Shown here piece by piece: positions 24,328-33,798 of a DNA stretch of 64,000 nt. How positions within the stretch are numbered: position 1 is the stretch's first letter; each line of letters starts with the position of its first letter. The notes beneath the pieces were generated by a model. It ran no database searches. It saw nothing but the letters and a program-made list of their open reading frames with translations, and was not told the origin of the DNA. Source of the DNA: Plesiocystis pacifica SIR-1 (GTDB lineage Bacteria > Myxococcota_A > Polyangia > Nannocystales > Nannocystaceae); assembly GCF_000170895.1 (NCBI RefSeq), contig NZ_ABCS01000040.1, positions 18,269 to 82,268 of the forward strand. The letters are read 5' to 3'. The translations under genes were made by a program, and so were the position numbers.

Positions 24328-26001
24328 CTAGGTCCGGATCACCTTGAGGACGTGCTTGGCTCGAGAACTTGCCACGTAGTGGTCCTCCGCGGAATAGCCG
24401 CGCTGCGTCCCTGCATCGGGTACGCCGGCTAGGACGATCGCATCAGCCTCCAGTCCTTTGAAGCGGCGGTGGGTTTCCAGCAGCACACCTTCGCCACGAC
24501 GCCACGCCTCGAGGTCGTGAACCAAACGCACCACCCCGAATTTCTCTGGCCACTGGTCGTGACGCAACCACGGTACGAGGATGGCGACCTGAGACGGCTT
24601 GAGTCCCCCGCGGTCCCGGAGACACCAGTCCTGGACGGTCTTCCGTGTCGCCTTGATCACATCAGCTTCAGAGTGGACGCGTTCTTCCTCAACGATCATA
24701 CCCTTAGGAGCGCCTGGGTCTACCTCCGCCTCGAATGACAGCGCTCGGGCGCTGTACGCTGCAATCGCCTGGGTGTTCCGGCAGTTCGTGTCCAGCGTGA
24801 AAGGCGCGAGCTGAAGTTCGGTAGCGGTCATCGCGGCATCCCGATAGATGCGCTGCCGAGGATCGTAGAACACCGTCAGCCGGCGCGGCTCATCGCACCG
24901 GTAGAGGGCCTCCAGCGCTTCCCACCAGAGTTCCAAGAAGTCTTGCCCTTCGTCCACGACAATGGCGTCGAACCTCTCCTTTGGATCAACATCCAACGCT
25001 GCCGCCTCAAGGAGGTCTGCTGCTTCATCGCGCCAGAAGGCGTCGCCCTGGGCGTTGAATGACCGCATAGTCAGTCGGCAGAAATGGGCACAGATACTAT
25101 GGAACGTGCTCACCACGATCTGGTCCTCATAGGCTGGGGACAGGGAACCGGAGAGCGACTGCGCCAAGTGTTTATTGTAGCAGAGGACGAGGACTCGTAG
25201 TCCGGCGTCGGCGTGGCGTCGCGCCTGGGTCATGGCCAACAGGGTCTTTCCCGAACCCGCGACCCCTTCAATGGCTGATCGTGGGTGACGCCTGATGAAG
25301 CCCAGAATCCGGTGCTGAGCTTCGGTCAGCCTTAGGAGTTTCTCCTCCTGGTCCGCGATCGTTCGCCAGAGTACTGGCACGAACCTGAACATGGGGCTCA
25401 AAGCCGACCTCAGGCTGGAGAGCATATCTGTATGGATCGCCTTGAGCCGTGGAAGCGCACACCAATGCGTCAGGGCGCGTTGAACGGCTCGTCGCATATC
25501 ACGCAGCGCCCCAGGACCCAGGAGGATAGCCGGATGGGCATTTGCCGGAAGAGGTCCCTCCCAACGCGTCTCGGTGAACACCACCGCGTGGCCAATGGTG
25601 AACGGCGGGGCGCCCTCGAACACATCATCATCCCGCAGGTGATTCAGTATTGCGCTCTTGTTCTTCTCCGCTTGGTCGAAAGGGCCTTGCATGTGATGCC
25701 ACTTGCCCTCCCTCCGGTTGAGTTGCGACCATCGATGCTCCACGGGGTCATACACGATCTCGCTGGCCTTGACCTCCAGCACAAGCACGCCACGCTTCGG
25801 ATCTACGATCACAAAGTCGATCTCTCCGTCCTTGAGGTGGTCAGCCCGCGTGTTTGGGTTCGTGCGGATCTGTAGCCAAGGATAGCTATGATAGACGACG
25901 ACGTTGTCGTCGAGTTGCTCCTGCAGCGCTCGAGCAACATCGCGCTCGCCCCGATTCCTCACCTGCTCAAGAGTTCGCACAGTCGGAATGAGACGTGCCA
26001 C
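24328..26001 (-). CDS. NERD-domain nuclease fused to UvrD-like SF1 helicase
   Basis: The protein is 557 aa with a GTG start one base after the stop of the upstream nuclease gene. The N-terminal NERD domain (about 15-110) keeps the E60-x-D62 and E76-V-K78 catalytic residues of a PD-(D/E)XK-type nuclease (GEIDFVIVD, VLEVKAS). The helicase part has Walker A VAGSGKTLLA (about 248-257), Walker B VVDEGQDF (about 345), and near the end RRFKGLEADAIVLAG and a C-terminal SSRAKHVLKVI motif. It should unwind and cut DNA or process ends. It is the last gene of the druH-druE operon, so it may be an accessory nuclease of that system. Confidence 0.88.
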   Translation of the reverse strand: MARLIPTVRTLEQVRNRGERDVARALQEQLDDNVVVYHSYPWLQIRTNPNTRADHLKDGEIDFVIVDPKRGVLVLEVKASEIVYDPVEHRWSQLNRREGKWHHMQGPFDQAEKNKSAILNHLRDDDVFEGAPPFTIGHAVVFTETRWEGPLPANAHPAILLGPGALRDMRRAVQRALTHWCALPRLKAIHTDMLSSLRSALSPMFRFVPVLWRTIADQEEKLLRLTEAQHRILGFIRRHPRSAIEGVAGSGKTLLAMTQARRHADAGLRVLVLCYNKHLAQSLSGSLSPAYEDQIVVSTFHSICAHFCRLTMRSFNAQGDAFWRDEAADLLEAAALDVDPKERFDAIVVDEGQDFLELWWEALEALYRCDEPRRLTVFYDPRQRIYRDAAMTATELQLAPFTLDTNCRNTQAIAAYSARALSFEAEVDPGAPKGMIVEEERVHSEADVIKATRKTVQDWCLRDRGGLKPSQVAILVPWLRHDQWPEKFGVVRLVHDLEAWRRGEGVLLETHRRFKGLEADAIVLAGVPDAGTQRGYSAEDHYVASSRAKHVLKVIRT

Positions 26002-26002
26002 G

Positions 26003-27343
26003 TTAGCCCACCACCTCGCCGGCCGTAGCCGTGTTGAGAAGGACGATTTCGCTGTTGTGCCCGAGCCGGAGTGTTGCCCCGGTGTCGTTTAGAAAGAACC
26101 GTGTGCCCAAGATCCGCACGACATCCCCCGACGCGAGCCCAAGGATCGCTGGTCCAGAAGTTGGCCCTCGCTCCACGACCCAGGCTGGAGCGCTTGGGTG
26201 CAGCACCCTGTTGACTGCCGCCAGGACTTCAGCTCCCACGTCACGGACGCAGACCAGGCGTCGTGCGCGTACAACCATAAATTCCCCCAATACCCGTTCA
26301 ATTTCCGCTTCGACGCACCACCCTGGGCCCAGATCATCGCGGCCGATCCCTGTCGTGGCCTCCGATCCCTCGGTTCCAGGCGACGGCGTCAGCGCGCCCT
26401 TCTGAGTCCACAGAGTGGGTTCTCCGTCTGCAGCTTCGCAGTCCCCCCATCGCGGACAGAATCCGCAGGCCTCTGGCGTCCTCGCGGGTTTTGCAGTTGC
26501 GTCACCAACAGCGGCGGCCCAGGTGACTAACCAGGCGCGCAGACCGGCCTCAAGCGCGTCCATCTCCGCGCGTTCACACGGCTCAAAGGCCGTGACGATC
26601 CCATCGTAGTCCCATACCTCCCGCGTGACACTCGTGACATCTGGACGTGTAGCGAGTACCAACCAGGCGTACAGGCGTAGCTGTGCATTCACGCCGTCGG
26701 CCGAGCCTGTCTTGAGGTCGACGACCTTGGCCCGCCCGTCGTCGCTCACGCTCAGCAGGTCGATCTTCCCCCCTAGCCGCACATTGAGAGCATCGAGTTT
26801 AAGTTCCGCGTTCAGTTCGGGCTCAGCCCACACGCCGACGCCCTCGACCGGAGATCCGGCGGCCAGCGCCGAAAGCCTCGTCAAGTCCAAGCGGGTCTCG
26901 GCTAGGTTCACCCACCCTCTCAAGGCGCTTCGCCATTGGGCCTGGCCTTGGGCGACCCATCGGTCGATCGGCCCCAGCCTACCCCCGAGACGCACCCGCG
27001 GCCGCTCACCGCAGGTAACTGCCGTCGCCGCCGTCAGTATGAGGTTCTTGTACCCGCCGGCTTTCTTCACAGCGGAACGTACGCCTGCCTCTGGGCCCGT
27101 CTCTCCGCGCACAGCAAGATAGGCCTCCATCGCCGCGTGCATCACCACCCCTCGTGCGGTCGCGGGAGGGGTTTCGCGTGTGAGTTCCAGCCCCGCTGCC
27201 GGCATGAGCGACCACGCGGCTCGCAGGCCGCAAGTGACCTTCGCGCGGGAGTAACTCAGCGAGCGCGGCGCCCGCTCCCCGAAGAGGGCCAGCACTGCGT
27301 TGCTGCCGAGTTGAGCGGGTCGAGTCCAGCGGGATCGGATCAT
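26003..27343 (-). CDS. Cas4/AddB-like PD-(D/E)XK nuclease with Cys4 (Fe-S) motif
   Basis: The product is 446 aa. The start at 27343 is chosen because ATG overlaps the druE stop (ATGA); a longer frame overlapping druE is not credible. The motif order is that of RecB/Cas4/AddB nucleases: LSYSRAKVTCGLRAAW (C38), GVVMHAAMEAYL (H69), KID (D195), VVDLKTGS (D209, K211), QLRLYAWLVL, then C293-GF-C296-x5-C302. With C38 these can hold a 4Fe-4S cluster. The final 100 residues are beta-rich and may be an OB-like domain. It should be a Fe-S exonuclease or end-processing nuclease. Its coupling to druE suggests it works with that helicase; this gene is not part of the minimal druH-druE pair. Confidence 0.88.
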   Translation of the reverse strand: MIRSRWTRPAQLGSNAVLALFGERAPRSLSYSRAKVTCGLRAAWSLMPAAGLELTRETPPATARGVVMHAAMEAYLAVRGETGPEAGVRSAVKKAGGYKNLILTAATAVTCGERPRVRLGGRLGPIDRWVAQGQAQWRSALRGWVNLAETRLDLTRLSALAAGSPVEGVGVWAEPELNAELKLDALNVRLGGKIDLLSVSDDGRAKVVDLKTGSADGVNAQLRLYAWLVLATRPDVTSVTREVWDYDGIVTAFEPCERAEMDALEAGLRAWLVTWAAAVGDATAKPARTPEACGFCPRWGDCEAADGEPTLWTQKGALTPSPGTEGSEATTGIGRDDLGPGWCVEAEIERVLGEFMVVRARRLVCVRDVGAEVLAAVNRVLHPSAPAWVVERGPTSGPAILGLASGDVVRILGTRFFLNDTGATLRLGHNSEIVLLNTATAGEVVG

Positions 27344-30300
27344 CCTGTGCCCCCTATGCCGAGCTTCGCGGCGAGGGTCTTCACCACTCGATCTGGATCT
27401 CGCTGAAAGGCCCCCTCGTCGAACGCGGCGAGGGTTACTCCAACAGGAAGGTCCTCGGTGTCCTCCGCTCGCTCGAGGGCGCTCGCCCGCGCCTCGTTTC
27501 GGGCCATCCAGCCATGTCCCCCCATCCCGGTACCCTGCGCGGGCCGGGCGTAGACCAACCAAACCCGCCGGTTCGTGGACTCCACTCCCGATGAAATCTC
27601 AGCCAGCACGTCGACCGGCTCCCCACCGGCCTCCCGTTCAAGCCACGGACCCTCATCTTCGCTCATCCACTCCACGCCGGGGTGCACGTCCTGGAGGGCG
27701 GCGATCGCCTCCCGCGCTGTACCGGCGATCCGCCTAGCGAGCGGAGTGACGACTTCCTCATGAAAGAGCCCTCGCACGCCCTGCAGTAGATACATCAACA
27801 ACTGACGGCCAAGGTGGCGATCAAGTTCATCGTGGTGCTGCTTGTTGAGGTGGGTCTGTAGACAGCCCGTGCAACTCGTCGCGCACCCGCTCGTCGCCTC
27901 GCCATTGGCCGATGTCCCTTCGCAACTCCCGCACACTTGAACGGCCTGCTCAAGGATCTTCTCGATGTTCTCTCGCACCCGGTGGCTAAACCCCGCGCCA
28001 CCGGCCAGCGTGTCGTACAAGTACAACTCGAACCCGGTGCCCCAGGCTGACACTTGCGCATCTCCGTCGTTGTCGATGCCTGCACCCCCCGGGACCGGGC
28101 GCACGTCGGCGGCCAACTCCCCCGGCTCCAACTGCAACACTGTGTTCGCTGCCAGGACCAGGGCCTCACAGGCAGTCCTCGCCGCCCGCTTGGTGTCGAG
28201 TGCTCCGCCTTGGACATGGTCTTGACCATCACCCGGCCGGCGGGCGTTGTCGATGGCGATCCAGCCTCGGTCTTCATCTGGAACAGCCAGCCGCAGTAGG
28301 CAGAGGTCGGTCACGAAGGTGGCTCCGAGCCGTAGCCCGCTGGTGCGGTACGCGTTCCTGCAGTCAATGTGGCCCGGTTGCGGCCTCGTATGTGGACCAA
28401 ACTGTCCGAACTCCGCGTCGTCATCCTTGGCGACCTGAGGCGCGATGCGCTTGCAGTCCAGGCAGATCCGGTAGCCACGCCGCTTGGGGCCCTCGTTGAC
28501 AACGAACAACTCCTCGCGCAGCCGGTTCCCGGGCACCAGAACTCGCCCGTTCAATGCATCGACTGGCTCTAACTCCGCATCCTTGGCGTCCATCATGAGG
28601 CGTGCACTGGTCGGATATTGGTCGCTCACCCGTTCGGTACCTCCGAGGTGCTCTCCCTGTTCATCGAAGCACGTGGCGAACCCCGGAGGAGCGATCCAAC
28701 GCGCCCAACGATTCTCAACCCCACAGACGAGACAGGCCTCTCCCGGTGCGGGGGCATCCGTAGCGTCGCCGTCCAGAGGTTGGCCACCACCGTCCGCCGT
28801 GGCAGAGCCCTCCCCAGCGGCTCGCGGATTTTGCTCGCCTTTGCGGGTATGGTGGCAGTTCTCGCAGTGATAGACCCACTGATGCTTCCGGGCCGCGACC
28901 GCATCCTTGAGCGTGCCGCTGTCCGGGTGGTAGAGGGCGGAAACCCGATAGCGCTTATTATTGACCGGGAGCACACGGCCCGGAGCATATTGGCTCAGCG
29001 CCCTCGCGCGCCCCTGACGAGGAACCTCGAGGAAGCGCGGTCGCTTGGCGCGGTGGTCCTTGGCGAAGATATGGAAGCCCACCACATCAGTAGGGAACGC
29101 GTAACTCGGCAGCGCGCCGGCCTGCATGAGCACGTCGAGGACCTTGGCATGCGCAAGATCGAACGAGCTCTGGTTCCTTTTCACCCTCGAAGCAGCGTCC
29201 GCCTGCTCCTCCGCTTGCAACGCCGCGTCACCACCCGCGTCGTTGTCACCCTCGTCTTCTGTGTGGAGATGAGCCTCCTCAACCCCAACGTGCTCATCGT
29301 CATTGTCATCGCTCAGCGACGCCTCCGGTGCTGTCTCCTGAGCAACAGGTTGCTTCCCCCGAGGCTCAATTTCTACTTCAGCCACTGTGGTTTCATCAGG
29401 CGCCGAAACACCCAAGGCGGTATGAAGCAGTTTGAGGGTTTCGCCCTCCCATTCGTCCTCGAGTTTTCCCCTACCCTCGTCGTCAACGCAATCGCCGAGC
29501 ACCGCCAGGATCTCGTTCGTTAGCTGAGCACAATTGGCCTGCCGCCACTCCTCGAAGCACGCCAGGGTGAGACGGTCGCCCGAGGCCAGGAACTGGCCAA
29601 CGGTCCCGAGGCCGTCAAAGATTCCTTTGCGGTCGGGGTTCTGGAGCAGGTGCCGCTCGTACTCTTTGTCACTGTCAAGGGTCTCGTGGAAGAACCTCTG
29701 TAGTGACATCGCCAGTGCATGTCGATAGACGAGTTGCAGGTTGTTGGTGTCCAGCCTAGGGTTCGTCGGCGGCCCCGAGATCAGGTCCGCGGGGTGCTCG
29801 AAATGCTGCCGATCGAAGGGCTTGTCGTTAGCCCAAGCGATCACCGTGGAGATGCCGTCGCCACGACGACCCGCCCGACCCGCCCGCTGCTGATAGTTGT
29901 CACGACGCGGGGGCATGTTCCGCAGCGCGACCGCCGAGACTGCACCGAGGTCGATGCCAACCTCCATGGTCGTGGTGGACGAGAGGAGATCGAACGCGTC
30001 GGACTCCTTGCGCCCCTCGATGGAGTACTCACCGTCGGTGTTCTTCTTCGCCTTTCCCACCGGGCCGAGGTCTACGTCCTGGAACCGGAGTTCGTTGATC
30101 TCGGCGGTGTTGAAGAGCGCCTCGCGGTCCAACTCCCCGAGTTGGGCCGTGTGTTCGCCCGCGAGTGGAAGGGCCGGGAGGACGACCTGCTCGCCGGCCT
30201 TGGAGACATTCTCCTGCAAGCCATCGAGGGCCTCTGCCGCGCGGGCCCGGTAGTGGGTGCGGCGGGCCTCAAACCACGCAACCACGTCAGGCTCCGCCAG

Positions 30301-33300
30301 GCAAGCTGTGTCCTCGTCGCGACACCGCTCGCACTCCAGGAGCCATTGACCATCATCCCCAAGGGCCAGTACGGCCGCTTGGGGAACCACTGGCTGCACC
30401 CCGCGACAGCGCCGACAGCCTCGCCAGTGCGCCAAATTGCAGTCGACCTCCAACGTCAGGACGCGCCCGAGAAGTCGCCGTTCGGCGTCGCAAAACGCCT
30501 CGAGCAGCGCTCGGTGCAGTTTATTGGTGTCTTTATCCTTGAGGTTGAGCGCCTCGTTCATTGCGCCCTTCCACCGCTCGGCGTGCTTCGCATCGAGCCT
30601 CTTTGGAACCTGCTTGGGGAAATCCACGCCGGCCTCCACTGCCTCCGAAAGAAGCACCCCTCGACCAAGCCAGAGCCGCAGCCAGCGACCACAGAGGTGG
30701 TCAAGTAGAAGATCAGAGGAGATGAGTCCAACTGGCAGAACCCCGGCGGACTGGATCTTGGCTCGGGCAGAGCTGAGTCCACCCCGCGTAGGACGCACCG
30801 ACGCCAGCGCGAGTCCCCAAAGGTCCATGGCCCGCTTGCTGGCAGCGCGGCCTGTTCCACCCCCGAGCCTCGGAGCCATTGCCCCGGAGAGTCCGCTTAG
30901 GACCCAATCGCGGACCACCGCTGGGGCGCCCACGTCGGCAGGGTCTTCACTCGGGTCGGGAGGCCTGCGCTCCGCGAACTCCTTGAGTAGGGTCGCCCAC
31001 TTGGGAGGTCGGACGTCTTTTGCCTGACGCATCATATTTGCGAGACGCTCGGCAACCTTCATGGCCGCGTAGAGTTGCTCGCTGTCCGCGGCGCCGATGT
31101 CAGGCACGCGAAGCCGCTGGCTCAGCCGCGCCGCCCCCAACAGAGCCGCCTGCCCAGCGGCGGTGAGGTCTAGCGGTTTCGGGTCCTCCACGGGCTGAAG
31201 GTCCGCCTTGAGCAACACCTCATTGCGCCGCGCTGTCTCAGCGCAAAGCTCCTCATATGCCTCTGACAGCATGCGCCAGCCCACGAGCAACATGGGGCGT
31301 ACAGCGTCTTTGAGGGCGAACTCGTTGGCCTGGATGGACAACTCGGCGGCAGCCCGCCGAGAGTCTGAGAACGCGAGGGCTTTGCGGCCCTCGAGCGGTG
31401 CGATCCGCAGCCGCCGCGCTCGCGCCTCTTCTGTCTCTTCCTCCTTCGGAGGCTTCGCTGGCTGAGCGGCGAGTTGCGCCTGGATGAGGTTCAGGAAAGG
31501 CTGGGCCCCTTGAGTGCGGTGGGGAGTAACCGGACTCCTCTGGCGGGTCCCCCCGTGGCGTTCAGCGGACATGCAGACCGGGCAAGCCCAGAAACCCGCG
31601 TCAGCGCTGGCGCCGGGGTTGGCGGGCACAACGACCTCCCGCAATGAGCCAGCGGACTTGTCATCACTGGCGGCCGAGATCCGCCCACGCAACGGGTCGA
31701 ACCGGGCCTCACGAACGTCCGCGGCTTCGTCGTGTACTGCGTTTTCCTCCACTAGTAGGTCCAGAGGTCGCAGCCCATCTCCCTCTGCGGGACTCGACCA
31801 GAGTAGAGACCACGCGTCGAGCTCGTAGCCCTTCACATAGCCCCTCAGGAACGTCGCACCACAGTCGCGGCAGGTGTAGAGTTCGTAGACTCGAGCTCCG
31901 CAACGACACCGCGGCCCAGGATCAAAGGGATAGAGCTTGCCCACGAGGGGGGCGGGTGCCCCCTCGCAGAGTCCCTCCCGGACCTTCCCGGGGATCTGGT
32001 CGCACTCCGGGTTGGCGCAGGCCCACAGCCCGGGGAGCCCACGGAACATCGCGTGCACCTTGGCGGGCAGTAGCGCTCGCCTGTCCTCCATATCCAACTT
32101 TGCGTAGCTGCCTATCGCCAGGATCGTGGCGACCAGTCGCTGCCGCCGAGCCGAGAGCGCTTTGGTCGCCCAAAGGCTGGGGTAAAGCTCCGGAGGGAAT
32201 GCCTTTTCCTCCAGCAAGAGATCAACAGGCCTCGCCTTCCGTGCGGTGAACTTAGCGAGACGATGCAGAGGCGCCCAGGAGCGGACCTCGGCGCCCCCAG
32301 CGTCGGCGAGCAGTTCCTGTGCGAGCGCGTCCCGCAGGCCCACAGTGGCGACCTCGCTGGCTTCCAACTCGGCGAGGCGCTTCTCGCTGATCTCAACCGC
32401 CTGCTCCCCCAACTCCCGGCGGGTCGCGGTGACAGGCTCGCCGAAGTCGGTTGGCGTCTTCCCCGTGAGGCGGGCCGCAAACACGGCAGCCGGATGGTCG
32501 CCAGACCCATCGCTACCAGCGAAGCTCGCGCTCGTGCAGATCACCTGGAGCCGCTCAGGGCCGATGCCGAGACGGTGGCGTAAGCGGCGGATCAACATCG
32601 CTACCTCTGCACCAGAGGCGCCGCGGTAGAGGTGGGCCTCATCGATCACGAGCAGGAGGCGCTCCTGTGGACAGGCGTCCAACCACTCTTTGGTCTGGCG
32701 AAAAAGCGAGCGCTCGATGGGGCGCAGCAGCGCGTACTCTAGCATCGAGTAGTTCGTCACGAAGACGTCGGGAGGTCCCTGGTGGTCGAGCCCGTCGAGG
32801 TCGAGCGCTTCGTGCCGGGTAAAGAGTTCAGCGTCGTTCTTGCGCCAGACCGCCCGGATCGGCTTGGGCTGGTGGTTCGGGTCTTTGTATGGGCGCGTCA
32901 GGTAGTCGCCGTCCCCCCACCAGTTCTTTAAGTCGTCCGCTCCGTTGAGGGTGTCTTTGACGGGCCACTTGCCCAACTCGCGAAGCTTCGAGATCAGGGA
33001 CGCTGCGCCGTGTACGTCGCGCGCTGCGTTGTCGTAGAGCATCTTGAAGAAATGGTCGTAGGCAGGCTTGATCCTCTCCGCGTCGCGCGGCTTCCAGCGC
33101 TTTCCGTTCCACCGCATCCGCAGTCCTGGGTAGAGAGTGCGGCCGGTGTAGCGCCCGAAGGTCATCACCCGATCGCGCTTGTAGGTTTCCGTGACCAAGG
33201 TCTTGAGCTGCACCGCGCCAAACCAGCGACGAAGCCGGCCCAGTTGATCGTTGACCAAGGCGTTCATCGGGTACAAGACGAGGGCACGGACGGCGCGTCG

Positions 33301-33738
33301 CGCCCATGACGCAGCGCTCGCCTCCGCCTCCACAGCGAGTTTGCCCACGATGGGGGCGAGGAAACACTCGGTCTTCCCCGAGCCTGTCCCGGTAGTTACG
33401 ACGACGGAGCCGCCGTTGAGGGCCCGGGTGATAGCCGTGGCCTGATGCTCATACGGCGGATCAAAGAAGACCCCTCTCTGCGCCAGCGCATCCAAGGCCT
33501 GTCGTGCCGCTGGGGGGACGCCCCCTGTGTCGAGCCAGTTCGCATCTGCCGAGGTGTAGTTGGGCAGAGTCTCCACATACGGGATCTGGGAGAGCACCCC
33601 TTGTGACTGCGGGTTGTCGAGATCAAACAGCAGGTCGCGCTGAGCAAGCAGGTATGGATCGCGAAGGTGATAGGCAGCCTTGAGGTAGCGCGCCAGAGAG
33701 TTGTGAAGGTGGCGGTGAACCGCCTGAATCGACCGCAT
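27340..33738 (-). CDS. druE: Druantia-type DEAD-box helicase with C-terminal DUF1998
   Basis: The protein is 2132 aa, the size usual for DruE. Walker A TGTGSGKT is at 116-123, DEAH (VIDEAHLYRG) near 365, and the second RecA domain has GIDLGAVSAVALRNMPPRRD and QRAGRAGRRG. Many zinc-type Cys pairs lie between and after the helicase motifs (CRCGARVYELYTCRDCG, CPVCMSAERH, CENCHH, CLVCG). The C-terminal part (about 1860-1980) has YDTLAGGAGFSHRV and CATSCTGCLQTH, the DUF1998/MZB signature. DruE is the core helicase of Druantia anti-phage systems. Directly upstream is a DruH-like gene, which makes this a type III arrangement. The stop overlaps the downstream nuclease start. Confidence 0.88.
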   Translation of the reverse strand: MRSIQAVHRHLHNSLARYLKAAYHLRDPYLLAQRDLLFDLDNPQSQGVLSQIPYVETLPNYTSADANWLDTGGVPPAARQALDALAQRGVFFDPPYEHQATAITRALNGGSVVVTTGTGSGKTECFLAPIVGKLAVEAEASAASWARRAVRALVLYPMNALVNDQLGRLRRWFGAVQLKTLVTETYKRDRVMTFGRYTGRTLYPGLRMRWNGKRWKPRDAERIKPAYDHFFKMLYDNAARDVHGAASLISKLRELGKWPVKDTLNGADDLKNWWGDGDYLTRPYKDPNHQPKPIRAVWRKNDAELFTRHEALDLDGLDHQGPPDVFVTNYSMLEYALLRPIERSLFRQTKEWLDACPQERLLLVIDEAHLYRGASGAEVAMLIRRLRHRLGIGPERLQVICTSASFAGSDGSGDHPAAVFAARLTGKTPTDFGEPVTATRRELGEQAVEISEKRLAELEASEVATVGLRDALAQELLADAGGAEVRSWAPLHRLAKFTARKARPVDLLLEEKAFPPELYPSLWATKALSARRQRLVATILAIGSYAKLDMEDRRALLPAKVHAMFRGLPGLWACANPECDQIPGKVREGLCEGAPAPLVGKLYPFDPGPRCRCGARVYELYTCRDCGATFLRGYVKGYELDAWSLLWSSPAEGDGLRPLDLLVEENAVHDEAADVREARFDPLRGRISAASDDKSAGSLREVVVPANPGASADAGFWACPVCMSAERHGGTRQRSPVTPHRTQGAQPFLNLIQAQLAAQPAKPPKEEETEEARARRLRIAPLEGRKALAFSDSRRAAAELSIQANEFALKDAVRPMLLVGWRMLSEAYEELCAETARRNEVLLKADLQPVEDPKPLDLTAAGQAALLGAARLSQRLRVPDIGAADSEQLYAAMKVAERLANMMRQAKDVRPPKWATLLKEFAERRPPDPSEDPADVGAPAVVRDWVLSGLSGAMAPRLGGGTGRAASKRAMDLWGLALASVRPTRGGLSSARAKIQSAGVLPVGLISSDLLLDHLCGRWLRLWLGRGVLLSEAVEAGVDFPKQVPKRLDAKHAERWKGAMNEALNLKDKDTNKLHRALLEAFCDAERRLLGRVLTLEVDCNLAHWRGCRRCRGVQPVVPQAAVLALGDDGQWLLECERCRDEDTACLAEPDVVAWFEARRTHYRARAAEALDGLQENVSKAGEQVVLPALPLAGEHTAQLGELDREALFNTAEINELRFQDVDLGPVGKAKKNTDGEYSIEGRKESDAFDLLSSTTTMEVGIDLGAVSAVALRNMPPRRDNYQQRAGRAGRRGDGISTVIAWANDKPFDRQHFEHPADLISGPPTNPRLDTNNLQLVYRHALAMSLQRFFHETLDSDKEYERHLLQNPDRKGIFDGLGTVGQFLASGDRLTLACFEEWRQANCAQLTNEILAVLGDCVDDEGRGKLEDEWEGETLKLLHTALGVSAPDETTVAEVEIEPRGKQPVAQETAPEASLSDDNDDEHVGVEEAHLHTEDEGDNDAGGDAALQAEEQADAASRVKRNQSSFDLAHAKVLDVLMQAGALPSYAFPTDVVGFHIFAKDHRAKRPRFLEVPRQGRARALSQYAPGRVLPVNNKRYRVSALYHPDSGTLKDAVAARKHQWVYHCENCHHTRKGEQNPRAAGEGSATADGGGQPLDGDATDAPAPGEACLVCGVENRWARWIAPPGFATCFDEQGEHLGGTERVSDQYPTSARLMMDAKDAELEPVDALNGRVLVPGNRLREELFVVNEGPKRRGYRICLDCKRIAPQVAKDDDAEFGQFGPHTRPQPGHIDCRNAYRTSGLRLGATFVTDLCLLRLAVPDEDRGWIAIDNARRPGDGQDHVQGGALDTKRAARTACEALVLAANTVLQLEPGELAADVRPVPGGAGIDNDGDAQVSAWGTGFELYLYDTLAGGAGFSHRVRENIEKILEQAVQVCGSCEGTSANGEATSGCATSCTGCLQTHLNKQHHDELDRHLGRQLLMYLLQGVRGLFHEEVVTPLARRIAGTAREAIAALQDVHPGVEWMSEDEGPWLEREAGGEPVDVLAEISSGVESTNRRVWLVYARPAQGTGMGGHGWMARNEARASALERAEDTEDLPVGVTLAAFDEGAFQRDPDRVVKTLAAKLGIGGTG

Positions 33739-33798
33739 GACGCCATGGTGCTGCCCTGGTGAGCAAAGATCAACATGCGTCGGCGTACCGGAGGATCG